Shown: positions 1-7,178, numbered from the stretch's first letter. The stretch is 7,348 bases of DNA from an uncultured Ruminococcus sp. (GCA_947174965.1 CAMWKY010000106.1:1-7348); one strand, 5' to 3'. Numbers and translations are program-made. The notes: generated from the letters alone by a model not told the origin.

Positions 1-6
1 ATGGTA

Positions 7-17
7 TATAATATAAT
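7..17 (+). promoter_or_regulatory. Probable -10 region of the GH10-GH43 gene promoter (partial)
   Basis: Two overlapping exact TATAAT hexamers occur at 7-12 and 12-17. The matching -35 element would lie before the window starts, so it cannot be seen. By position and flanking sequence, this block resembles the -10 region of the second gene (4163-4168), where TATAAT is also followed by AT-rich sequence and then a GCA-C/A-CGT motif (30-36 here, 4184-4190 there). Transcription would begin near base 19-24, giving a leader of roughly 50-57 bases. AT-rich DNA yields such hexamers by chance, so the call rests mainly on the parallel with the second gene. Confidence 0.45.
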
Positions 18-49
18 TAGAATCAAATAGCACCGTTTAAATTAAACTT

Positions 50-75
50 AAATTTTTTTACAGGAGATGATTATT
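50..75 (+). promoter_or_regulatory. Leader block with ribosome binding site that sets a TTG start
   Basis: An AAATTTTTTT run (50-59) is followed by AGGAGATGAT (62-71), which matches the extended anti-Shine-Dalgarno complement AGGAGGTGAT at nine of ten bases. ATG 67 lies inside this element and has no room for ribosome binding. TTG 76 lies four bases after the TGAT. In the second gene, ATG 4224 lies exactly four bases after the corresponding TGAT. The 26 bases before TTG 76 align without gaps to the 26 before ATG 4224, with 20 identical. This supports initiation at the TTG. Confidence 0.75.
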
Positions 76-3000
76 TTGAATAAAAAGAAACTTTTATCGG
101 CTTTTACAGCAACTTTGTGTTTCGTAAGCACATTTGCTGTTATGCCACAGTTTGCAGGTATGCAGACTATTGCAACTGAAGCAGTCCGCAATGACTTTGA
201 GGTTACTTATGAAGGCTGGCACGGAAGTGACATTGATTCAAGTGTTGAAGCTGTTGATGGTATCGGCTTTGACAATTCAAGAGGTATGCTCGTAAGCGAA
301 CGTACTTCATCAGATGCAGGTGCAGTATCATCAAAAGGCTTTTACCTCTGGGGCGGAGTAAAGTATGACTACAGCGTGAAAGTAAAGTCTGAAACTGACG
401 AAGTATTCCATATCTCACTTCTCTACAAAGATGAGGTGACAGAGGAAGCTACAACAGTTGAACTTGCTACAAAGAGTGCAAAGGCTGGCGAGTGGACAGA
501 GATTTCCGCATCATACAAAGCACCTGAAAATACCTACGAATACGAAATTACAATCACAACAGAATCAACAAACGATTTTGTTTTTGATGATGTTCTTATC
601 ACATCAAAAGAGGGCAAAACTATTGAAGCAAAGGCTGCATCAGGCGGTCTTAAAGATGCGTTCAACGGTTATGGATTCCGTGTTGGTAATATCCTCAACG
701 GCGGAACTGTCAAAAATTCCGCTATTACTGCAATGTATATCAAGGACTTTAATGCAATTGAATGTGAAAATGAAACAAAGGCTGATGCTGTTCTCAGACA
801 GAACGGCTCTACTGATACTAATATAAATGTAAGCCTTGACAACTGTTCCGCTATCGCAGATTTTGCCGCTAAAAACAATATCGCTTTTCGTGGTCATGCG
901 TTTGTATGGCACAGTCAGACACCTGCATGGTTCTTGAAAGAGGGCTTCAACGGCAACGGCAACTGGGTAACACCTGCCGTAATGGACAAGAGACTTGAAA
1001 GCTACATCAAAAATGTATTCAATGCTTTTGCTACACAGTATCCTACACTTAATCTCTACGCATATGACGTATGTAACGAATGTGTATCAGATGACAGCAA
1101 CAGAACTAAAAACAACGGCGGTGCAAGAGAACCTGGCGATAACAACGTTACGGGCGGTAAATCAGCATATGTTGCAGTATACGGCGACAACAGCTTCGTT
1201 GAAAAGGCTTTCACCTATGCAAGAAAGTACGCTCCGGAGGGCTGTAAGCTTTTCTACAACGATTACAACGAATACTGGGACCACAAACGTGACTGTATTA
1301 TAAATACTATCCTCAAGCCTTTGAAGGAAAAGAATCTTATTGACGGTATGGGTATGCAGTCGCACATCAATGCAGATGCAAACGGATTTTCCGGATTAAA
1401 TTCTTATCTCAGTGCTATGGATATGTATCTTGACCTTGGTCTTGAAGTTCATGTATCAGAGCTTGATATTTCTACAGAGGGCGGAAAATTTACGCTTGAA
1501 CAGCAGGCTACCAAGTACAAAGAAATCTTCAAACACGCTATGGAAGTAAATACTCAGGGAACACACCCGGGCAGAGTTACTCTTATTCAGGTATGGGGTC
1601 CTAACGATGCTAACTCGTGGGTTGGTACGGATAAGGCTACAGGCAAACCAAATTCACCTCTCCTTATGGATGGAAATAATCAGCCAAAAGCTGCATATAA
1701 TGCACTTATGCAGCTCGGTGACGGCAACGGTCCTCTTGAGGGATTCGGCGGTGGTGGTTCTATAAAACCTATTGAACCTAACGAATACGGCTGGTACTTC
1801 CAGTGCGGATTTGAGGACGGCACACAGAGCTGGTCTGACAGAGGCGGAAACAAGGTTGCACAAAGCAATGCAGAACACTACACAGAATGGGGCAGTAATT
1901 CACTCCTCGTATCAGACAGAACTTCTGCTTGGCAGGGTGCATCTTATTCACTCAACAGTGCTTTCAAGGCTGGCGAAACTTACAGCTTCTCTGCACACGT
2001 AAAGCAGAATACAGAATCAGCTGCAAAATTCATGATGAAAATTGAGTATAAAGACGCAAGCGGTGAGACAGCTTACGACGAAGTTGCAAGCGTTACAGCT
2101 CCAAAGGGTAAATGGGCGCAGCTTGCAAATACAGAATACACAATTCCAGCAGGTGCATCAGGTGTAAAGATTTACATCGAAACAGAAGAATCTCTTACAG
2201 ATTTCTATGTTGACGAAGTAATCGGTGCAGTTGCAGGCACAAGCATTGCTGGAGAAGGACAGCCAGACGTTGGCGGAAATACAAATCCGTCAAATCCGTC
2301 AACATCAAAATCAACACCTGGTGATGTCAATAAAGACGGCAAAATTGACGTATTCGACATGGTTTCTGCATTAAAATGCTATACAGGTACTCTTAAAGAT
2401 GCTGATGCTGTAAAGTTAGCTGATGTTGACCAGAGTGGCAAACTTGAAGTTAATGACCTTGTACTGTTACAAGATTACATTCTTGGAAAAATCAAGGAAT
2501 TTCCAAATAACAAACCAGATGCTCCCGCTGTTGATGTTTCAAAACTTGCAGCAGCTTTCGACGGAGTTTCAATAAACAGCAGCTGGAAGAAAGACGGAGA
2601 AAACAATGTTCTCTGGACACAGCGTTTCGGTGCTGACCCTGGATTCATGGTTTACAAAGACAGACTCTATGTGTTCACAACAAATGATGCCGTTGAATAC
2701 AATTCAAACGGAGAAATTCAGGTTAACACATACAATTCAGGTACTATTAACTGCTTCTCGTCAGCAGACCTTGTAAACTGGACAGACCACGGTGCAATTC
2801 CGGTAGCTGGCAGAAACAGCAGAACACAAAATGGTGCAGCTAAATGGGCTTCGTTTGCATGGGCTCCTGATGCTTGCTGGAAAACAATCAACGGCAAAGA
2901 TAAGTTCTTCCTCTATTTTGCAGACAGTGCAGGCGGTATCGGTGTTGTTACAGCTGATTCTCCTGAAGGTCCATACAGAGATGAACTCGGTCACGCTCTT

Positions 3001-3981
3001 ATCAATAAATCAACAGCTGGTTACGGCGATGTTGAATGGCTCTTTGACCCCGCAGTCCTCGTTGATGATGACGGAAACGGCTATCTCTATTGCGGTGGCG
3101 GTGTTCCATCAGGAAAAGCTGCTGACCCGGGAACAGCAAGAGCAGTTAAGCTTGGTGCAGATATGATGAGCCTTTCAGGTTCACCTGCAAAAATGAATCC
3201 TCCATATCTCTTTGAAGATTCAAGTATCCTCAAAGTTGACGGCAAATACTATTACTCATACTGCACTAACTGGAGTACAGGCGGTAACCCATATGGTTTC
3301 GGCAATGCAGAAATCGGTGTAATGGTAGCAGATAATCCGCTCGGTCCATTCACATACAAGGGTATTGCTCTCAAGAATCCTGCTGCATATCAGCTTGACG
3401 GCGGCGGAAATAATCACCACTCAATAGTTGAGTTCAAAGGCAAGTACTATATGCTTTATCACAGCCGTAATCAGTCAAGAGCTATGAATATTCAGGCTAA
3501 AAACAATGACGGCACTATCGACCTCGGCGGAAACTACCGTTCATGTCATCTTGATAATGCAACTTTCTCAAATGGAATGTTCTCTGCAAGCGGTTCAATG
3601 AAAGGTGTTGAACAGATTCAGTCAATCAGCCCATATCAGACAGTTCAGGCTGAAACAATGTCAAACCAGTCTAAGGGAATTTCTGTAAATGGTCTTTGTG
3701 ATACTGTAGTATCCGCTAAAAAAGGCGAATGGACAAAAGTAAACTGGGTTGACTACAGCAAGGGCATCAAGAGCATCACTGTAAAGGCATCTGCTAAAAA
3801 CGGCGGAGTAATCAAGATTTGCAAGGATTCTCCAAAGGGTGATGTTATAGGCTATGTTGAGGTTGGTTCTTCAATGTCAGAAGTTACTGTTGCTCCTGTT
3901 TCAACAGAGGGCGCACAATCTGATATATGCTTTGTATTCAGCAATGATATTGAATTTGACAGCTGGTCATTTACTTCTTAA
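76..3981 (+). CDS. Cellulosomal bifunctional xylanase: CBM22-GH10-CBM22-dockerin-GH43-CBM6
   Basis: Secreted xylan-degrading enzyme of 1301 residues, numbered from TTG 76. The signal peptide is about 1-35 (KKK, then a hydrophobic stretch). CBM22 (about 37-182) precedes a GH10 endo-beta-1,4-xylanase domain (190-548) with RGHAFVWH (272-279), acid/base E335 in YDVCNE and nucleophile E462 in HVSELD. A Gly-rich linker leads to a second CBM22 (570-722). An NPS-repeat linker follows, then a type I dockerin (748-810) with calcium loops 750-761 and 783-794. GH43 (about 833-1182) has base D854 (ADPG), pKa modulator D991 (FDPAVLVDDDG), acid E1047 (FEDSS) and the conserved NNHHS. It ends in a CBM6-like domain (1187-1301). 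GH43 with CBM6 suggests arabinoxylan arabinofuranohydrolase; beta-xylosidase is the alternative. The dockerin would attach the enzyme to a scaffoldin cohesin outside the cell. The terminator at 4061-4099 ends the unit. I see no frameshift. Domain families are confident; GH43 substrate is inference. Confidence 0.95.
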   Translation: MNKKKLLSAFTATLCFVSTFAVMPQFAGMQTIATEAVRNDFEVTYEGWHGSDIDSSVEAVDGIGFDNSRGMLVSERTSSDAGAVSSKGFYLWGGVKYDYSVKVKSETDEVFHISLLYKDEVTEEATTVELATKSAKAGEWTEISASYKAPENTYEYEITITTESTNDFVFDDVLITSKEGKTIEAKAASGGLKDAFNGYGFRVGNILNGGTVKNSAITAMYIKDFNAIECENETKADAVLRQNGSTDTNINVSLDNCSAIADFAAKNNIAFRGHAFVWHSQTPAWFLKEGFNGNGNWVTPAVMDKRLESYIKNVFNAFATQYPTLNLYAYDVCNECVSDDSNRTKNNGGAREPGDNNVTGGKSAYVAVYGDNSFVEKAFTYARKYAPEGCKLFYNDYNEYWDHKRDCIINTILKPLKEKNLIDGMGMQSHINADANGFSGLNSYLSAMDMYLDLGLEVHVSELDISTEGGKFTLEQQATKYKEIFKHAMEVNTQGTHPGRVTLIQVWGPNDANSWVGTDKATGKPNSPLLMDGNNQPKAAYNALMQLGDGNGPLEGFGGGGSIKPIEPNEYGWYFQCGFEDGTQSWSDRGGNKVAQSNAEHYTEWGSNSLLVSDRTSAWQGASYSLNSAFKAGETYSFSAHVKQNTESAAKFMMKIEYKDASGETAYDEVASVTAPKGKWAQLANTEYTIPAGASGVKIYIETEESLTDFYVDEVIGAVAGTSIAGEGQPDVGGNTNPSNPSTSKSTPGDVNKDGKIDVFDMVSALKCYTGTLKDADAVKLADVDQSGKLEVNDLVLLQDYILGKIKEFPNNKPDAPAVDVSKLAAAFDGVSINSSWKKDGENNVLWTQRFGADPGFMVYKDRLYVFTTNDAVEYNSNGEIQVNTYNSGTINCFSSADLVNWTDHGAIPVAGRNSRTQNGAAKWASFAWAPDACWKTINGKDKFFLYFADSAGGIGVVTADSPEGPYRDELGHALINKSTAGYGDVEWLFDPAVLVDDDGNGYLYCGGGVPSGKAADPGTARAVKLGADMMSLSGSPAKMNPPYLFEDSSILKVDGKYYYSYCTNWSTGGNPYGFGNAEIGVMVADNPLGPFTYKGIALKNPAAYQLDGGGNNHHSIVEFKGKYYMLYHSRNQSRAMNIQAKNNDGTIDLGGNYRSCHLDNATFSNGMFSASGSMKGVEQIQSISPYQTVQAETMSNQSKGISVNGLCDTVVSAKKGEWTKVNWVDYSKGIKSITVKASAKNGGVIKICKDSPKGDVIGYVEVGSSMSEVTVAPVSTEGAQSDICFVFSNDIEFDSWSFTS
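2284..2301 (+). repeat. Perfect 9-bp tandem repeat coding for an NPS-NPS linker
   Basis: AATCCGTCA occurs twice in direct succession and in frame, giving Asn-Pro-Ser twice (residues 737-742) in the linker between the second CBM22 and the dockerin. Such Pro/Ser/Thr/Asn-rich linkers are flexible spacers in cellulosomal enzymes. The perfect DNA repeat suggests recent slippage. Confidence 0.8.
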
Positions 3982-3986
3982 TTAAA

Positions 3987-4031
3987 ATATTATTCTGTTC
4001 TGCATCTGCACAACCGCAGTACAGATAATAT
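3987..4031 (+). other. Imperfect hairpin just after the first stop codon
   Basis: The arms 3987-4003 and 4016-4031 pair over 15 base pairs, with one T-T mismatch (3999/4020), one bulged T (3993) and a 12-base loop. The arm begins six bases after the TAA stop. No T tract follows, so it is not a standard intrinsic terminator. It may protect the 3' end of the mRNA or mark a processing site; this is inference. The lower stem is AT-rich and weak. The loop carries a second CTGC that could pair with the same GCAG instead. Confidence 0.5.
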
Positions 4032-4060
4032 AAAGAAAAATTAATAAGGGACAAATCAGA

Positions 4061-4099
4061 AAAGTAGTCGTGTTTGGGTTCACGACTACTTTTTCTTTT
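4061..4099 (+). terminator. Rho-independent terminator of the GH10-GH43 gene
   Basis: A perfect 10-bp stem, AGTAGTCGTG (4063-4072) with CACGACTACT (4081-4090), extends by two A-T pairs to 12 bp. It has an eight-base loop, TTTGGGTT, and is followed by TTTTTCTTTT (4090-4099). It lies about 80 bases after the stop codon and before the promoter of the next gene, so the two genes are probably transcribed separately. Confidence 0.92.
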
Positions 4100-4139
4100 G
4101 AATCCATGCAAAAAATCCACCAAATCTGCAAATTTTGGG

Positions 4140-4168
4140 TTGTAAATTTTTTATGAACGTGATATAAT
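4140..4168 (+). promoter_or_regulatory. Sigma-A-type promoter of the GH30-CE1 gene, with extended -10
   Basis: The -35 hexamer TTGTAA (4140-4145, four of six consensus bases) and an exact TATAAT -10 (4163-4168) are separated by 17 bases. TGA directly before the -10 gives an extended -10 element, TGnTATAAT. The predicted start of transcription is near 4175, leaving a leader of about 50 bases. An imperfect dyad (AAAAAAT 4110-4116, ATTTTTT 4146-4152) surrounds the -35 and could be an operator, but this is weak. Confidence 0.8.
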
Positions 4169-4197
4169 AATTACAGATTTAATGCAACGTAAACAAA

Positions 4198-4223
4198 AAA
4201 TTTTTTTGAGAGTGGTGATTATT
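4198..4223 (+). promoter_or_regulatory. Leader block and ribosome binding site of the GH30-CE1 gene
   Basis: AAATTTTTTT (4198-4207) is followed by GAGTGGTGAT (4210-4219), which matches the extended Shine-Dalgarno AGGAGGTGAT at seven of ten bases, mainly its 3' half. ATG 4224 follows after four bases. An in-frame ATG at 4182 lies only a few bases after the predicted transcription start and has no ribosome binding site, so 4224 is preferred. A signal peptide starting with MSFKKMAGRF also fits. Confidence 0.8.
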
Positions 4224-7178
4224 ATGAGTTTTAAAAAAATGGCAGGCAGATTTATTTCTGCTGCAACCGCTTCTGCTATGCTTATGACAGCTTTCACTTT
4301 TATGCCAAGTGATGATGATTATATGGAGGCATATGCAGCAAGCAATGTAGTTATTAACACTAGCAAAACTTATCAGAATATCAGAGGTTTCGGCGGTATA
4401 AACCACCCTGAATGGACGGGGTCTGATATGACGGAAGCTCAAAGAAAAACAGCTTTCGGCAACGGAGCAAACGAACTCGGTCTTACTATACTCCGTGTGT
4501 TCGTAAACCCTGATAAAAGTCTGTGGAATCTTGCTCTCCCGACTGCACAGTATGCTACTAAAGCAGGTGATGTTACTATTTTTGCATCTCCTTGGGAACC
4601 GCCTTCAAATCTTGCTGAATCGGGCGGTAGTAACGGCAAACTTCATATTCCTAAATCAAATTATGGTGCTTATGCACAGCATCTTAATGATTTCGGACAG
4701 TATATGAAAGATAATGGTGTTGACCTTTATTCAATATCAGTTCAGAACGAGCCTGACTACGCTTCTGAATGGACTTACTGGTCAACAGATGAAACTACAG
4801 ATTTTATTGCTAACTACGGTGATAAAATTACAAGCACAAGACTTATGTCGCCTGAATCTTTCCAGTATGCTCCTGAAAATGCTTCATGGGTTCCGGACGG
4901 CGGTAAGAAGTTCTATACAAAGATATTAAATAATGCAAAGGCTATGGCTAACTGCGACGTGTTTGGTACTCATATGTATGGTACAACAAGAGACTGGATG
5001 GACTTCCCTGCTCTTGAAAATTCAGGAAAAGAAATCTGGATGACAGAAGTATACGTTCCTAACAGTGATGCAAATTCCGCTAACCGCTGGCCTGAATCTG
5101 TACAGGTTGCTGAAAATATCCATAATGCTATGGTAGTCGGAAATATGAGTGCTTATACATGGTGGTATATCAGAAGAAGCTACGGTCTTATGACAGAGGA
5201 CGGAAAAATCAGTAAACGTGGCTATTGTATGGCTCAATATTCAAAGTTTGTCCGTCCTGGTGCAGTACGTATTGATGCTACAGAAATTCCTGAAAAAGAT
5301 GTATATGTATCAGCTTATAAGAAAGATAATCAGGTAACTGTTGTTGCTGTAAATAAGAGTACAACAGCCTATACACAGAGTTTCTCCTTATCAGACGGCA
5401 CAATCACTGATGTTGACAGATACAGAACATCTGCAAATGAAAATCTTGCACTTACTGAAAATCTTGAAAATGACGGAAGCGGATTCTTTGCACAGCTTCC
5501 AGGTGAGAGCGTTTCTACATTCGTAATCACTCTTGACGGCGCAGGCGGAAATACAAATCCAAACCCAGGAAACAATGATAATCCGGGAAATAATGATACT
5601 CCTGATGCAAACGGCTATTTCTTCCATGATACTTTTGAGGACGGTACTGACGACTGGGAAGCTCACGGTACAGCAGAACTTTCAATGAGCGGACGTATTC
5701 CTTATAAAGATACTAATGCACTTCTTGTCCAGAACCGTGAAAAGTCATGGTGCGGTGTACAGAAAAAGCTTGGCAGTGCATTTAAGGCAGGTCAGGAATA
5801 TAGTTTCAGCGTATGTGCAACTTATGCTGACGGTGCAGACACTCAAACAATGAAACTTTCTCTCCAGTATACAGATTCAGCAGGCGAAACGAAGTTTGCA
5901 AACATTGCAACAGGTGTTACGGCAAAAAATCAGTATGTACAGCTTGCAAACAAAAACTTCAAGCTCCCTGAAGGCGGAAGCGACTTTGTAATCTATGTAG
6001 AAACAGCTGAAGATGCTGAAAACTTCTATATTGACGAGGCAATCGGAGCTAAGGCAGGAACAGAAATTGCTGGTCCTCCTGCACCAACACTTCCACAAAC
6101 AACAACTACTACAAAGCCTGCTGTAACTCCAACAGATAAAGTTATTTCAGGTGATTTGAACTCTGACAATAAAATTGATATTTTCGATATGATTGAAATG
6201 AGAAAACTTCTTGCAAACAATTTTGCAAATGCTCCTGCTTCCGCAGATACAAACGGCGACGGTGAATTTTCTGTTGCTGATGCAGTTGCACTCCAGCAGT
6301 ACCTTCTCGGACAGCTTAAGGAACTCAAATCAAATGTTACATCATCAACACCAACACCATCAAAACCAATGCGTACTATATCAGAGTATACTCCTCTGGT
6401 TGAAGTAAGCGAGTATGAAACTGCCGACTCAAAGACAGAAAAAGCTGGCGTAAATTACGGTACGCTTGAAAAGAAGAGTTATTACTCCGATTTCTGTGGC
6501 AGAAATAAGAAATACAACGTTCTCCTCCCTGCAAATTACGATAAAAACAAGAAATATCCAGTACTCTATGTTATGCACGGATACTGGGAAGACCAGGACA
6601 GAATGATACTCACTGGCAACGACCATATTCCAACTCAACAGATTATCGGAAATGCTATTGCTGAAGGTGCAGCAAAAGAAATGATTGTTGTTTTCCCGTA
6701 CATCTACTCAAGTCAGACACAGGATAACTGTTCAGCTATGGACGACGCTAATAATCAGGCATACGACAATTTCGATACAGTTCTCACAACAGAGCTTATG
6801 CCTCTTATTGAAAAGGAATACAGCGTAGCTACTGGCAGAGAAAACACTGCAATCACAGGATTTTCAATGGGCGGACGTGAAGCTCTTATGATTGGTCAGA
6901 AACACCCCGACCTCTTTGGCTACATGGGTGCAATCTGCGCAGCTCCCGGTGCAACTGGTGCATTTAAGTTTGCATCTGAAAAGGAAGCACCGTCACTTAT
7001 TTTCCTTACAGCAGGAAGCAACGACCAGACAGTTTTCAACACTCCAGAAGGCTATCACAACAGCTTTACATCTAACGGAGTTCCTCATATATGGCACTAT
7101 GTAAACGGCGGTTATCACGGCGACAACTGTATCCGTGCGCATATCTACAACTTCATTCGTGCCATATTCAAAGCATGA
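4224..7178 (+). CDS. Cellulosomal bifunctional glucuronoxylanase/esterase: GH30_8-CBM22-dockerin-CE1
   Basis: Secreted protein of 984 residues, numbered from ATG 4224. The signal peptide is about 1-38, with likely cleavage after AYA. GH30 (about 41-438) has acid/base E176 in VQNEP and nucleophile E275 in WMTEVY. WWYIRRSYG (313-321) matches the GH30 subfamily 8 loop that grips the methylglucuronate side chain; W314, R318 and Y320 are the equivalent contacts. This predicts an endoxylanase that needs glucuronoxylan. An NPGNND-repeat linker leads to a CBM22 (463-612), then a Thr-rich linker. The type I dockerin (about 642-702) has loops 644-655 and 675-686. The CE1 alpha/beta-hydrolase domain (about 741-984) has S881 in GFSMGG, D934 and H965 as the likely triad, with MHG (784-786) near the oxyanion hole. 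CE1 includes feruloyl and acetylxylan esterases; the sequence alone does not decide. It has its own promoter and terminator and complements the upstream GH10-GH43 enzyme. No missing catalytic residue or frameshift is visible. Confidence 0.95.
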   Translation: MSFKKMAGRFISAATASAMLMTAFTFMPSDDDYMEAYAASNVVINTSKTYQNIRGFGGINHPEWTGSDMTEAQRKTAFGNGANELGLTILRVFVNPDKSLWNLALPTAQYATKAGDVTIFASPWEPPSNLAESGGSNGKLHIPKSNYGAYAQHLNDFGQYMKDNGVDLYSISVQNEPDYASEWTYWSTDETTDFIANYGDKITSTRLMSPESFQYAPENASWVPDGGKKFYTKILNNAKAMANCDVFGTHMYGTTRDWMDFPALENSGKEIWMTEVYVPNSDANSANRWPESVQVAENIHNAMVVGNMSAYTWWYIRRSYGLMTEDGKISKRGYCMAQYSKFVRPGAVRIDATEIPEKDVYVSAYKKDNQVTVVAVNKSTTAYTQSFSLSDGTITDVDRYRTSANENLALTENLENDGSGFFAQLPGESVSTFVITLDGAGGNTNPNPGNNDNPGNNDTPDANGYFFHDTFEDGTDDWEAHGTAELSMSGRIPYKDTNALLVQNREKSWCGVQKKLGSAFKAGQEYSFSVCATYADGADTQTMKLSLQYTDSAGETKFANIATGVTAKNQYVQLANKNFKLPEGGSDFVIYVETAEDAENFYIDEAIGAKAGTEIAGPPAPTLPQTTTTTKPAVTPTDKVISGDLNSDNKIDIFDMIEMRKLLANNFANAPASADTNGDGEFSVADAVALQQYLLGQLKELKSNVTSSTPTPSKPMRTISEYTPLVEVSEYETADSKTEKAGVNYGTLEKKSYYSDFCGRNKKYNVLLPANYDKNKKYPVLYVMHGYWEDQDRMILTGNDHIPTQQIIGNAIAEGAAKEMIVVFPYIYSSQTQDNCSAMDDANNQAYDNFDTVLTTELMPLIEKEYSVATGRENTAITGFSMGGREALMIGQKHPDLFGYMGAICAAPGATGAFKFASEKEAPSLIFLTAGSNDQTVFNTPEGYHNSFTSNGVPHIWHYVNGGYHGDNCIRAHIYNFIRAIFKA
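5562..5597 (+). repeat. 18-bp tandem repeat coding for an NPGNND-NPGNND linker
   Basis: Two 18-base units differ at three positions, all third-codon bases, so both encode Asn-Pro-Gly-Asn-Asn-Asp (residues 447-458). It lies in the linker between GH30 and CBM22. Purely synonymous divergence suggests an older duplication whose protein sequence has been kept. Confidence 0.8.

Noticed and set aside
67..75. ATG 67 as the start of the first gene
   Set aside because: It lies within the Shine-Dalgarno element and adds only three residues; TTG 76 has correct spacing and matches the second gene's leader register.
640..912. Antisense open frame of 90 codons inside the GH10 region
   Set aside because: It is opposite a strongly supported conserved domain, has no ribosome binding site or recognisable protein; similar shadow frames occur across both genes.
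1024..1086. Possible loss of the GH10 WDVVNE motif, suggesting an inactive domain
   Set aside because: The sequence reads YDVCNE with the catalytic Glu (E335) and Asn kept; Tyr for Trp is a tolerated variation and the nucleophile E462 is intact.
4182..4223. ATG 4182 as the start of the second gene
   Set aside because: It sits a few bases from the predicted transcription start, has no ribosome binding site and would prepend a non-conserved stretch to a good signal peptide.
6026..6328. Antisense open frame of 100 codons across the dockerin region
   Set aside because: It has low-complexity content produced by the reverse of Thr/Pro linker and dockerin codons; no independent gene signal.
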